DNA of 64,000 nt, from contig CM051033.1 of assembly GCA_027627225.1 (NCBI GenBank), forward strand, positions 45,780,516-45,844,515. The letters are read 5' to 3'. Origin of the DNA: Congeria kusceri. Taxonomy: Eukaryota > Mollusca > Bivalvia > Myida > Dreissenidae. The first letter of the stretch is position 1; each line of letters starts with the position of its first letter. The translations under genes were made by a program, and so were the position numbers. Shown in pieces: positions 1 through 11,620 of the stretch. The notes beneath the pieces are model-generated. The model was not told the DNA's origin. It saw nothing but the letters and a program-made list of their open reading frames with translations, and made no database searches.

Positions 1-1212
1 CAACTACTTTTTTCATGTTGAAAGTAAACGAGGAGGTTCGGCGTTCTTACGGCGTCCTGGCTAGATCGCCGTAGGATTGCCCTAAGGACGCCATAGACAC
101 AGAAGCAACGCGATGGGAACGCGAAGAACGTCTGAAGGACGTAGTACGGACGTACTAGAGTCACCGCGGAAACGCAGAGAATTGGTCTATAGACGCGCGG
201 AAACTTTGCGACCAACTTCTGCGTTCTTAGTACTTCTATAGGGTTCCTATTACGATCTGTCGAAAACCTTACATGCGTCTGTGACATGTGTAATTTCCCA
301 GGCGTCCTTTTAACGTTTATGGCGTTTCTTCGGGGTTCTTTCTACGACCATGACGTTTTCCCCGCGTTCTTAGCCCGTTCCTTCGGCGACCATGCGTTTT
401 ATTATATAAAAAAAAACAATTCAGTGTACGGTATTCGGTGTCTTGTCAAATTATCAGGTTTTAAATGAATACGTTTGGACAAAATCTGTTACTTACTGGT
501 GTTACACATGAATTTTGTCCATTAGCAGCAGCAGGAGTAAAAATGATCATCACCTAATTGTACGTTTGATACAAGGGGAAAGCAAAGGCAAAGAAGATGC
601 TAAGTTAGACCGTTGCTGAAATTCAGTTGAAACCATTTAACCGCCTCAACACTGAAATGAGACAGTAATCTTTGACCCTGCATCGCTCCTGAACTTCCTT
701 AGGTCCCACCAAAAATGTTTATGGAGCTACTGACCAGGCTCCGCCAAAAACACCAAAACGGATATAAACTACAGAAACGCCATCGACCCAGGGACAAGGC
801 TTGCATCTGGAGACGTTAACGCAAGCGTGAAGTTTGAATTCCGGCTACCAGCAAATACTTTGTCAAGTACCGGTACTCGGGGCTGCTTTCTTTCCCATAT
901 CCTTGTACGACAGAACCACCATAACATTAATCACCGTTATCCCCATCACAACCTGCTACCACAATCAGCAATCAACCTACCTAGAAAAGCATACAAAACT
1001 GTTACTAACTAAGGACATTTATACCGGAAAAGAACCAAATACAAGAATTTTACTTTATACGCACATTTATACGTATATTTTACTAACTACGGAAATTTAA
1101 TCTTACTAACAAGAATAGACTATTAGACTCACATGCTATATTTTCTAACAATGTTTCATATCAACGCTGGTTTTTTTATCCCAGAAATGTTCATTATTGT
1201 CTACGCTTAAAG
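1..1212. other. no gene seen
   Basis: I see no coding exon, splice-site pair or repeat structure that I can support here. The first ~380 bases are less AT-rich than what follows and contain many short CG-containing words, but the open frames are short and unlike known proteins. Confidence 0.4.
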
Positions 1213-1530
1213 GTGCGAAGACGTCATTTTATTTTAATTAAGGGCGCTTTCTCGGCGTTATGCCAAAGTGTAGGGGTCGTGGGCGGGAGAGAGCATTCAG
1301 GACACCCAAGGTCATCTCCGAATATAAGCTCAGGGTCGGAGTCTACAAAGTCCACTGGCAGTGCCAGACGTAAAAAAAAAACCCATTCACGGCCAAAAAA
1401 GGAAAGTAGGTCAGAGCGACCTGACCGAACAGATCGAAGAAGCCAGGGTGGAGTGGCTCATGGTGATGGATTCCGGACAAAATCCCTCCCAGACAAAAGC
1501 CTGCTCAATAATGTGTAATAATAGTGTCAG
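1213..1530 (+). pseudogene. possible decayed basic-protein ORF (mobile-element relic?)
   Basis: Three overlapping forward frames stay open here. One starts at the ATG at 1260 and opens with a Gly/Arg-rich stretch (MPKCRGRGRER). A second is rich in Ser, Arg and Lys. A third contains a helix-like run, SDLTEQIEEARVEWL. A run of ten A at about 1372-1381 lies where the frames trade places and could be a slippage or frameshift site. A basic low-complexity leader followed by a short helix is typical of the front of many transposon-encoded proteins, but I recognise no family. The 22-bp minisatellite begins directly downstream. It could equally be GC-rich non-coding sequence. Confidence 0.2.
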
Positions 1531-1534
1531 CATT

Positions 1535-2755
1535 GTGATGGCGACGGCGAGAGCGGGCCTGATGATGGTGAGAGCGAGGCCTGATGTTAATAAGAGCGGG
1601 TCCTGATGATGGCGAGATAGGGGCCTGATGATGGTGAGAGCGATGCCTGATATGGCGAGATAGGGACCTGATGATGGTGAGATAGGGGCCTGATGATGGT
1701 AAGAGCGGGGCCTGATGATGACGAGAGCGGGGCCTGATTATGGGGAGAGCTTTGCCTGATGATGGTGAGAGCGTGGCCTGATGATGGTGAGAGCGGGGCC
1801 TGATGATGGTGAGAGCGGGACCTGATGATGGTGAGAGCGGGGCCTGATGATGGTGAGAGCGGGGCCTGATGATGGTGAGAGCTAGGCCTGATGATGGTGA
1901 GAGCTAGGCCTGATGATGGTGAGTGCGGGGCATGATGATGGTGGGAGCGAGGCCTGATGATGATGAGAGCGTGGCCTGATGATGGTCAGAGCGTGGCCTG
2001 ATGATGGTGAGAGCGTGGCCTGATGATGGTGAAAGCGGGGAAAGTTGATGGTGAGAGCGTGGCCTGATGATGTGGAGAGCGTGGACTGATGATGGTGAGA
2101 GCGTGGCCTGATGATGGGGAGGACATGGCCTGATGACGGTGAGAGCGTGGCCTGATGATGGTGAGTGCGGGGCATGATGATGGTGGGAGCGAGGCCTGAT
2201 GATGGTGAGAGTGGGGCCTGATGATGGTGAGAACGAGGCCTGATGATGATGAGAGCGTGGCCTGATGATGGTGAGAGCGTGGCCTGATGATGGTGAGAGC
2301 GTGGCCTGATGATGGTGAAAGCGGGGAAAGTTGATGGTGAGAGCGTGGCCTGATGATGGGGAGAGCGGGGCCTGATGATAATAAGAGCAGGGCCTGATGA
2401 TGGCGAGATAGGGGCCTGATGATGGTGAGAGCGAGGCCTGATGATGGTGAGAGCAAGGCCTGATGATAATAAGAGCGTGGCCTGATGATGGCGAGATAGG
2501 GGCCCGATGATGGTGAGAGCGTGGCCTGATGATGGTGAGAGTGGGGCCTGATGATAGCGAGAGCGGGATCTGGATGAGGAAAGAGCGAGGTCTGATGATG
2601 ACGAGAGCGATGCCTGATGATGGTGAAAGCGGGGCCAGATGATGGTGAGATAGGGGCCTGATATTGACGAGAGCGGGGCCTGATGATGGTGAGAGCGGGG
2701 CCTAATGATTATGAGAGTGAGATCTGATAATGGTGAGAGCTGGCCCTAATGATTA
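1535..2755. repeat. minisatellite, 22-bp unit, ~50 copies
   Basis: The unit is GCCTGATGATGGTGAGAG followed by a variable four-base end (CGGG, CGTG, CTAG or CGAG). Units are spaced 22 bp apart over about 1.2 kb, with scattered substitutions and variant units such as GCGAGATAGG and AAGTTGATGG. Because 22 is not a multiple of three, each reading frame cycles through a 22-residue repeat. The long His/Ser/Pro-rich open frames on the minus strand (1882-2456) are by-products of this period and have no independent support as genes. The most uniform units lie in the centre (1790-1900), and both edges are more degraded. Confidence 0.95.
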
Positions 2756-4330
2756 TGACTTATAGTTTGCCACTTGTGGTATCTGTGACATGATTTTAGT
2801 AACGATGCGTGCCGTCTAAGTTGTCATAAAAGTTCGCTTTTTGAAGCCTTATAGCTGAAGAGTGTGTATTCGCTACATATCTTCCAACCATTTTTATTTA
2901 AGTGCACGTTAAATTACTATTTTGTAAACTATTTAAATTTTTTACATGCACGCGATTCGAAGATATTGCATTGTGCCGAAACATGTATCCTATCATATAA
3001 GAGTTACTGACAGTTACTTAATGTTTCCACCTCCTCTAGCATAAAATCCTGTACCCCATCTGATTCCTGTTATGTATGACTGGAGTGTGCAATGGGCACT
3101 GATATTTATAAAACATAAGTTAATTTATAAGACCCTGTTTGTAAGTAAGTATTTGCTTCTGAACGTGTACACTTCGTTAGCTTGGAACTGATTTTGGTAG
3201 TGTGTGGTTTTCATAATCCCTTATCTATCGATCTACTATACAATAGATGTTGATGTTGTTTTGCTTTCAGAAGAACGCATTATAGAGGATTACCAGGTTT
3301 TAACAATTTACAATCACAAATATAATGTATTGTGGTAATTATCTTTGGTAGAGCAGGTAAAGACATGCATATGGGATAGACCGACAGACAGACTCGATCA
3401 TTTTCAAAGTTAAACATGTCCATTATTTAAATTTAGTTTTCGTTTAGCACACCATTAGCCAATTGTGTACAAGTAGCCTGGAAACAGTATTGATTTATAG
3501 AATCAAACGTGTGCTTCTGAAAAGGCAAGATTGCCTTTTTGATTGTCCACTCGTTTGATGTGAAAAGCAATGCTTGCATAGATATAATTAATTAATTAAA
3601 ATATACCATTAATATTTGACGAAAGTTAGGGTACCAGTACATAAATAATGTATCGCCTAATTTCTATCTGTTGCAAACAGGATTCCTTAAATGTAAAACG
3701 ATAGTTACGTTTAAACTGACCTCCCCACACACTGCTCCTACAATGAATTTTGACGCCAACCTGTATGTTAACTATTGTAACAAATACGTTATATAGAGTA
3801 ATATTGTAACAAATAAGACTTTGTTTTGTTTATATTCACGTTGAAAATAAAACTACAACATACACAGCGTTAATTTAATAGGTATGGTTTGTTGCTTTCG
3901 GAGATGCGAATCACCAGCAGATTATAAAACAATTGAAATTAAACTGATGTAAGTACGAAAAAAATCAATGATAGCGACCACGCATTTTTCATTTGTTGGG
4001 GAAACTGTCTAACATCCCTTTTGACCTAGATGTCTGACAATAATAATAAGGCGAGAAAATTGTATGTCAGTATGAAAGGGCAAAGTTGCTAATTTTAGGA
4101 AATACAAACTTACCACAATGATTTATTCTATACCAATAAATGTTGCATACGTTTGAGAATTAAAATTACTTAATCATTTACATACACGATCAATATATTG
4201 CAGTTATAAACATAGTTTCAACACATACTCTATTACTTAACATATTATGAGCAATTTTACAATTTTACTAATGACATTATTGGAGAGTTATATTCGTTTA
4301 TATAATACAATAAGGAGCTTATTGTTGTGT
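2756..4330. other. no gene seen
   Basis: AT-rich unique-looking sequence. No open frame, splice-site pair or repeat that I can support. Confidence 0.4.
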
Positions 4331-5475
4331 TATTTTTTTAATTGTGTAAAATATTATTGTGCGCTATGTCCGACTGTCGTGATGGTGCATTAAGTATTGG
4401 TTTAAAATTATTAACAGTAAAAATATTATTATACAAACTGTGTATAAACAAGCAGTGGATGATTGCAACAAAGGATACAACAATTGGGTTGCGGATGTTA
4501 AAAAATTGTTAAATGAATACGGATATTCCTATGTATTTGAAAATCCAAATGTTACTAACACTCATGCTTTTGTATGTGAATTCAAATGTAGAATTATTGA
4601 CACATTTAAACAAGAATGGTTTGGTAATATGAATAATAGTTCTGTTTTAGGCATGTATAGAATGTTTAAAACATCTCTCGAATATGAAGACTACTTAGAT
4701 TTATTACCCAAGAGCCTACGTTTTTACTTTGTAAGACTACGGGCGTCTGCCCATCCATTGAGAATTCAGACAGGCAGATACTCCCGTAACAATATCCCTC
4801 GTAACGAACGTTATTGCCTATGTTGTAACCAAATAGATACAGAGGATGAATTCCATTTCACTTGTATATGTCCTTGTTATCGTACACCCCGAGAAAAATA
4901 TATTAAATGTTTTTACTATATCAGGCCATCTGTTGTTAAGTTCCACAGTTTATTGACATCAACGTGTAAATCTGAGATTGTTAATTTACGTAAATATGTA
5001 AAGGAAGCTTTAACTATACGAAATACTATAATAAATACCACAGTAAATTAATAAACAATAATGCAATGTAGTTATTTCTACTGACTTTTAAATCATAGCT
5101 ATATTTATTTTAATAATTATTTTGTTTTTAATTTATTTTCCGATAATATTTTGGAAATGAAAGTTTATCTTTACTGCCTTTAAAATTGTACTTTTTTGTT
5201 TAGAATTTTTTTTCATAACATTGGTTATTGTACAATTAAATTGTATTCATTGTAATATATTGACAAGTGACATTACTTTATTTAAAATGTGTATGTTCCA
5301 TGAAAATTAGATTTTTTTTTTTTTTCGTAACTTTGGTTTTTGTATAATTAAATCGTATTCATTGTAATATATTGATACGTGACATTACTTTATTTCAAAT
5401 TTGTATGTATTTAAGACGATGTACATATGTATAAGTCTAAATAAACTGTCTGTTCTGTTCTGTTCTGTTCTGTTC
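4330..5475 (+). mobile_element. 5'-truncated non-LTR (LINE) retrotransposon, 3' end
   Basis: This fragment carries the C-terminal coding part of a LINE polyprotein (4440-5051), then an AT-rich 3' UTR of about 400 bp. It ends in a pentanucleotide tail, (TGTTC)n of about five units at 5450-5475, just after an AATAAA at about 5440. The short-unit tail in place of poly(A) is typical of CR1/L2-like non-LTR elements. Inside the 3' UTR a ~100-bp stretch with TGTAATATATTGA and TGACATTACTTTATTT occurs twice (about 5250 and 5365), so the UTR has an internal duplication. The left edge is uncertain; no upstream reverse-transcriptase domain is present, as expected for 5' truncation. Confidence 0.75.
4440..5051 (+). 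pseudogene. LINE polyprotein C-terminus (zinc-knuckle region after the reverse transcriptase)
   Basis: The 203-residue open frame resembles the segment that follows the reverse transcriptase in L2/CR1-like non-LTR retrotransposons of animals. From front to back: an N-terminal helical part with NWVADVKKLL (residues 15-24); a central segment ending in the LRxxAHPLRIQTGRY-like motif (about 100-114), where this family usually has LR.SSHxLxxExGRW; and a Cys/His cluster C126-x2-C129-x9-H139-x4-C144 embedded in DEFHF..CPCY. REKY follows at 151-154. The frame is open to a TAA, but the first codon at 4440 is GTG and there is no upstream RT domain, so this is the tail of a truncated protein. The segment is thought to act with the RT in RNA binding during target-primed reverse transcription. 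It is not expected to be a functional gene alone. The identification rests on motif recall, not on an alignment. Confidence 0.75.
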
Positions 5476-6245
5476 ATAAAATCTAGCTAGTACAGCACAC
5501 CATATCATTCTAAAAATAGCGCGGTAAATTTAAGCTGTGTTAGATGCGCTCATCAATTTACAGTACCGTCCCGAAAATCCTCGATCCGAGAACTTCAACA
5601 AATGATGAATCTATTTTTATTAACTTTTTATGCATTTTAATATATATTTGAACTGTGTGAGCATTTTATAAAGATGTTTAGCAGGGACGTCTTAGAAGTC
5701 TCATTTGTAGGTACAGAACAATTTGTGATCCGAGAAATTACTTAACCAAATAGCGTGGTTCTATTACATTTAGGGCAATCAACGTCATCTCATTATAATT
5801 TTTTTCGCAAACTTGGCGCTCAAATTTAACTCTTCTTTAAATTTAACGCTTCTTAAAATAAAAACTTTACAACAAATCTCCCTCGGTTTTTGCGAGATTT
5901 TATTAATACGAAATCGCTATAGTAAATTCGCTGATTGAGTATAAAGAGACTGTACGAATAAATCTGTTTATTGCTTTTGTTTAGGAAATTTTCACTATAA
6001 TGTGTTAGTAACACCTGTGGTCTTATACAGAGTGCCTTTGTTTTTAAGCATGTCGAATCTCATAGTCTAATATTGTTATTATTATATTTATTTTTAACTA
6101 TATTTTAGACAGCAGTCTTCCGAAATTTCGTTCCAAATCATTAGTCTTATTGTATTTTTCAGCATACGACTTGCAAAGTTTAACAATCTTTACAAAAAAT
6201 CTCCCACACCCAGTTATTAATATTAACACATGGGAGTCATTCGAC
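5476..6245. other. no gene seen
   Basis: AT-rich sequence without supported open frames or repeats. Confidence 0.4.
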
Positions 6246-6525
6246 ATCATGTGAATAAACTAGTGATAAACGGGGACTGAAGTGTATTGGCCAGTGAGTG
6301 GCGTTTATGAGCCGCTAAATTGGAGTGTGAGATTTGCACCGTACAATGGTCATTAAACGGGGACATGCCTAATTTTGGCAAATTATCAACAGGGTATGCT
6401 AATTTAGCACTTAAAAGCCAATTTTGACTATTAAAATAAACGGGGACGTCCCCGTTTGTGTGTGTGTCCCCGGTTGGAAGGTGTGTATTGGTATGGATGT
6501 CCCCGATTGACACCTTACACACACG

Positions 6526-6564
<39 letters not shown>

Positions 6565-6565
6565 C
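6246..6565. repeat. ACGGGGAC-motif repeat region followed by (CA)n microsatellite
   Basis: The word AAACGGGGAC occurs at about 6268, 6356 and 6440, the last directly followed by its mirror GTCCCCGTTT. CCCCGG or CCCCGA words also occur at about 6468 and 6502. A (CA)n run of about 22 dinucleotides with early CG interruptions covers about 6519-6562. The minus-strand open frame here begins in the CA run as a Cys-Val polymer, so it is a repeat artefact. Confidence 0.8.
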
Positions 6566-7415
6566 ACATGGAATCATTTGTAAATAGAGTATACAGGATA
6601 TCTGTTATTATTGTTTTATTTATTTATAGTTTAAAGTATCGTTGATATTTAACAGCACTGTTGGGGGCAAAAGATGATCATCACTCTTACTATTCGTGAT
6701 TGTCAACTTCAAAGTTAATATACAGTGACTGTTATATTTACATTACCCACAATTATTTTCTGATGTTTCGAGTTAAATACAATATAAATAGAAGATTGTT
6801 TTTCATGACTGCTTTCAAACACGTTTTATTTAAACTTTGTACCGACCTTGTTAAATTTTGATGTCCACTTTTTGCAATTGTTTACGGAGAATGTTTATGT
6901 TCTTGTGTTACTGTCATCAAAGTAACAATAGTTCGACAACGATCTCTGAGACACCAAAGATCAGCACAGTCCATTGTATTGGGATACTAATGTAATTGTT
7001 ATTTTAGTGTAAGTTTAATTTGCCATTCATTTCAAATATAGTATTCATAAAAATATCTACAGAAAAATATAAGCAAAAGATGAATGGTCAAGTGGTTTGC
7101 GCAGAAGATTTTGTGACGGCGAACTGGGTTCGCATCTGGTCTGAAGACATTTTAGTAAAAATTTATTTTAATTGCAATTTCTGAAGCACTATTTGTTTTA
7201 TATATCGATTATGTGTTCAAACTTTGTATTTCTTTTTTTAAACTTATCAATTGCATGACAATAATAAAAATGACAAAATCAAAAACAATCACGCCCTTCA
7301 CTTTCTATGACGCTGTCAGTGTTATAAGCATCCCATTTGCTTCCGGTGTCCGTCTCAGAGTCATCAAATATACTACAATATATACCACCTTTATGAGTTT
7401 GAAAATAAAATGTTT

Positions 7416-7490
7416 CGCCGGCTGGACTCGAACTCGTGACCACTGGTTCAAAAATAACGCTCCTCGCGTTTACTGCCTGAGTCATTTATT
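7416..7490 (-). repeat. tRNA-like (SINE head) sequence
   Basis: On the minus strand there is an A-box-like GACTCAGGCAG (plus-strand 7477-7487), and about 50 bp further a good B box, GAGTTCGAGTCC (plus-strand about 7424-7436), followed by AGCCGGC. The spacing and boxes match a tRNA-derived SINE or tRNA relic. I could not fold a full cloverleaf, so a functional tRNA is unlikely. A weaker candidate lies at 7084-7140 on the plus strand (TGGTCAAGTGG, then GGGTTCGCATC). Confidence 0.5.
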
Positions 7491-7876
7491 CATATTGATA
7501 GTAGGGAATATTGACGAAAACAACGTACAAGCATTCACTGTACCAGTGCAGCGAGTTATCAAATCATTGCAGTTACCTCCCGTTAATATGATTACCTATG
7601 TTCGGGAATAACCATTAATCTACACATGGTCACGTCTCAATGCGCAATGTTTCTCTTTTTTATACGAAATATAAAATATGTTGTTTGTTGTCTAGCACCT
7701 GTTTGTGTTGTGTATACTCCCCATTATTTTTATGTACTGTCCTTATTATGACATTCCTCATTTACCATTTAAAATCCTCATTGTGTTTTTTTTTTACAAT
7801 TCTCATTATGCAATGTATCAACCATATTAAACTATGTATGTTCCTCTTTATGAACGCACACTTCTTTTAATAGAAC

Positions 7877-7954
7877 GCCTAACCTGTCTTACATGAATCC
7901 TTATGGTATGTACGCTCCTTATTATGTTGTGGGTACATGGAAGACAGGTTAGGC
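7877..7954. repeat. short inverted repeat
   Basis: GCCTAACCTGTCTT at 7877-7890 is perfectly inverted at 7941-7954, with a 50-bp spacer, and imperfect complementarity continues inwards (ACATG/CATGG). It may be a small foldback element. No target-site duplication was recognised. Confidence 0.6.
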
Positions 7955-8835
7955 ATTCATGTCCTATGGATATTCGTTTTACACTTATTAACATGTAAAG
8001 GCCATGGAATGAACCTTTCTTACAGATCCCAAGTACTCTGCCATACTGAATCAATACGATAATTAGAATTTACGACACAAAAGAGAGGACAGAAACCTCC
8101 GCATATGTCGCCGATTATTACGATAAACGAGGCAATCACACGTTGTATTTCTAAAGGCTATTCTGCTGGTTCTAAATCGAGCCGTATAATAATTTACTGA
8201 AACGTATTGCATTACAGTATGTCTGATTCTGTCAAAGCGACATAGTGGAGAATGCCCCATGCAAAAAAATATCTTCGATAATGATTTATTGCCATTGGAT
8301 TTGATTTTTTACGAAACACATTTCGTAATTACAAAATAAAAGGAGAGTAGATGTGTTTACAAATAAACTTTGTTGTCTGCACATATATAGGCTACGATAG
8401 CTTATAATATACTAGTATGGCTATCAATATATAACTTTCAATTCCGGGTAGCTCAAATGACTATTACATATCCAAAGTCATTATTGATTGCTTACTTTCA
8501 ATTATGGCCGATGAGGTGTTTACAGTAGCTTCTTACATATGCACAGTTTTATCATCCACATCTACCATTGCATATTGAATAACAAAAATAAATGTATTGG
8601 TGGTAATAGTTTATTGTTCTTCACGTTTCACCTACATTGTGTCATTCGATTTTATGTTACGTACGATTAAGCACATACATGACAAACGTTTTAAAACAGG
8701 TGCTGTATTCTAGTTCACATATAAATTATACATACGTCATATATTAAATCTAAATTGGATATTGTTCTATTATATTGAATAATTACTTGTGAGTAACTTT
8801 GCGGTTATTAAACCCGGCTATTTTTATACTCGATG

Positions 8836-8859
8836 TTATATCGAACATGTTCGATATAA
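8836..8859. repeat. perfect 24-bp palindrome
   Basis: A perfect self-complementary 24-mer centred on GAACATGTTC, with arms made of TTATATC. It lies about 70 bp upstream of a tRNA-like sequence, and no function is evident. Confidence 0.7.
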
Positions 8860-8924
8860 TTACGGACATTATTTTAAGCGTTCAAATTACGAGTGTGATT
8901 AAGTTGAACGATGCTTTCAATCGT

Positions 8925-8992
8925 GTTCATAGCCTAGTGGTATAAGTAGTTGTCTCACGACTAGCATTTCCCCAGTTCGAATCCCGCTAAAA
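8925..8992 (+). repeat. tRNA-like (SINE head) sequence
   Basis: An A box TAGCCTAGTGG (8930-8940) and a B box AGTTCGAATCC (8974-8984) lie at tRNA spacing. The central part TGTCTCACGACTAGCA could be an anticodon arm. Flanking complementarity for an acceptor stem is poor, so a tRNA-derived SINE or relic is more likely than a tRNA gene. Confidence 0.5.
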
Positions 8993-9419
8993 TACTTTAT
9001 TATAAGAAACACTTTTTTTCAGAAATTCTAGTGCAGTTTTCCAGCAATTCATATGTATAACTCACATATTAGGCCACAGTAAGTTTTGTTTATAATGATA
9101 GCTTTTATCATTGCAAGTACTTGCATAATCTACTGATAGCCATGTAAAACGGGAGCATTACAAATACATGGATAACAAACGAAAAACAAAACAAAGGTGA
9201 TGCCATTCTACAGTTCAAACACTTTCTTTCGGTGAACAAAACTATATCGTAATCGATTGCTCAATGCTATCAGCTTAAAAATATTAAAATCTGAAACAAA
9301 AACTTCGCATGCGTCTCGTATTGGCAAAAGTCAGTAATTATCCGGTAAACTAAACCGAGCGGTACGACTATTTTACGAAACTATAAATAACCGCGTTGAG
9401 TTACTGTCACTTTCGGTCT

Positions 9420-11620
9420 ATGTGTCCGTTGATCTGTAAGCCCGTCGGTCTGTCGGTAGACCAAACCAAGTCCGGACAATAACTACAGAGCCCTATGACA
9501 TTTTTTAAAACAAGTTTATAAAAAAGCGCAATAATTGTAAATTCTGTTCCAGGCAATAACTACGCAATCCTAAGGCATATGTTTTTTAAACTTGTAAGGT
9601 GGGTTGTCATGACTAGAAGAGGTTCCCTGTTGATCATTGAGTCATTGTGTCAAAAGTCAAAGTGAAACAGACGAAAAATTATAATTGTATTTTGTAAATC
9701 CGTGTTCTTGAAACGAACTGGAACATCCTTTGAACTAGATTCTTTAAACTTGGTAGGTAGGTCTGTCATGAACAGAAGATGATCTATATTGATTATTGTT
9801 TTTTTTTCGGTCAAAGATCAAGGTCAAACTGACCAATAGTTGTAAACCTTTTTTTGGACAATTGCTACCGAACCCTTAGGTCTGGGCCAGTGAGCTTATG
9901 CCATGGTGGTTCGTCTGTAAACGACATCTCATCTGAAACCGGTGGGCCGAAGTTGATGACGCTTCACAGGAATGTTCCTTGGGTGGTCCTCTACCAAATT
10001 TGCTCAAATGGTACCGGGCCGCTGCACAAGATTACCGCCAGAGCTATAAATAGAAAAATCTTTAAACGACATCTCGTCCTAAAACCCTGGGTAGATTAAA
10101 AAAACAAATTCACAGACATGATCATCGGGTGGTCCTCTACCAAAGTTGCACAAATGGTTTCGCTCCGACGGCCAAGGGGAGGGGCCATTATTCCTTATAT
10201 GACATTATTGAAAACTTGAAAATGTACTTGTCATAACCCACTGCTTGGATTTAATATAATTTCACAGAAATGTTCCTTGGATGATTCTCTACTAAAGTTG
10301 CTCAAGTGGCTGCGCTCCGTTAAAAAACATGGCCGACAGGGGGCGGAGTCATTTTTCCTTGTATGGCTATATTGAAAACATTGAAAATCTTCTTGTCAGA
10401 AACCACTGGTTGGATTTTGAAATAATTTCGCAGAAATGTTCCTTGTGTAGGTCTCTACCAAGTTGCTCAAGTGTCTCTGCTCCATTTAAGAACACGGCCA
10501 CCAAGGTGGGGGCCATTTTTTCTTATATTACTATATTGAAAACTTTTTAAATCTTCTTGTCTGAAACCACTGGTTGGATTTCGATGTAATTTCACAGAAA
10601 CGTATATTGGGTAGTTCTCTACCGAAGTTGCTAATATGGTATATGACTATATTTTAACTTTGAAAATCTTCTTGTCAGAAACCACTGCTTGGATTTTGAA
10701 ATAATTTCACAGAAATGTTCCATGGGTACTCCTGTACAAAGTTGCTTAAGTGGTTCCGCTCCGTTGAAAAACATGGCCGCCAGGGGGTGGGCCCATTTTT
10801 TCCTAATATGGCTTTATTTAAACCTTGAACATCTCGTCAGAAACCATTGGTTGAATTTCGAAATCATTTAATAGATGTGTTCCTTGAGTGGTTGTCTACC
10901 AAATTGCTTCAATGGTTGCGGTCTGTTAAACATGGCCGTCAGAGGGCAGGCCATTTTCCCTAATATAGGTATATTTAAAATTTTGATAATCACTATGTCA
11001 TAAACCACTGCTTGGATTTTAAATACTTTCACAGAAAAGTTCCCTCGGTGGTTCTCTTCCATAACTTATTTTGATTTGTTAAAAAATCATGGCCGCCAGA
11101 GAGCGGGGCCCTTTTATCCTTATTAAGCATATCAGGGTCTTTAGGCTTCTGACACTGCTTACTTAATAAGCCAGTGGAGAGATACTGGCACTCGTGTGCC
11201 TGCCCTCTTGTTTTACATGTTGTCGGGTCGATGATTATGAAACTAATAGGCTTGGGTTCTGCAGACTTGATTAAGTAGCTTGGCCATGATTGGTCGAAGA
11301 TCGCAATTGATTAGAGTTGTATTGCATCAGAAGTCAAAGTCAAACTGACCAATAGTTGCCAAATGTTGTCCAGGCAATAACTAGGTACTCCTTATGCTTA
11401 GGTAGATAAATTTGGTAGATAGATTGGTCATTACTGTTAAAGGAATCCTTTGGGTCAAAGTTCAATATCAAACTGTTAAATAGCTGTGACGCATGGGCAA
11501 TAATTGGATATTGGCTGAAGGTAAGTTTTCCAGATGTAGGTGGGTTAGTTAGGCCATCGATTAAAATCCCTGCTTCACGATCAACATGTCATGGAGGCAT
11601 TTATTAGATATATTTTTGTT
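9420..11620. repeat. nested ~165-bp tandem arrays (tandem-core mobile element)
   Basis: Two arrays are interleaved. The outer one (about 9470-9870, again 11300-11510) has units with CAGGCAATAACTA, a GGTAGGT..GTCAT segment and GTCAAACTGACCAATAG. The inner one (about 9950-11110) has about eight units spaced ~165 bp, recognised by CACAGAAATGTTCCTTGG, AAGTTGCTCAAGTGG, CCGTTAAAAAACATGGCCG and CTTGTCAGAAACCACTG. Finding the outer units on both sides suggests the inner element inserted into the outer one. A short piece of the same kind of core lies at about 14990-15070. The open frames at 9854-11062 run through these units and are not genes. The architecture resembles bivalve 'pearl'-type, Helitron-like elements. 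Confidence 0.8.

Noticed and set aside
1882..2456. Long minus-strand His/Ser/Pro-rich ORFs
   Set aside because: They are exact by-products of the 22-bp minisatellite (22-residue period) with no flanking coding signal.
6247..6567. 106-codon minus-strand ORF
   Set aside because: It starts in the (CA)n run as a Cys-Val polymer and the rest is low-complexity repeat.
7213..7611. 132-codon plus-strand ORF
   Set aside because: It overlaps a tRNA-like SINE head on the other strand and resembles no protein.
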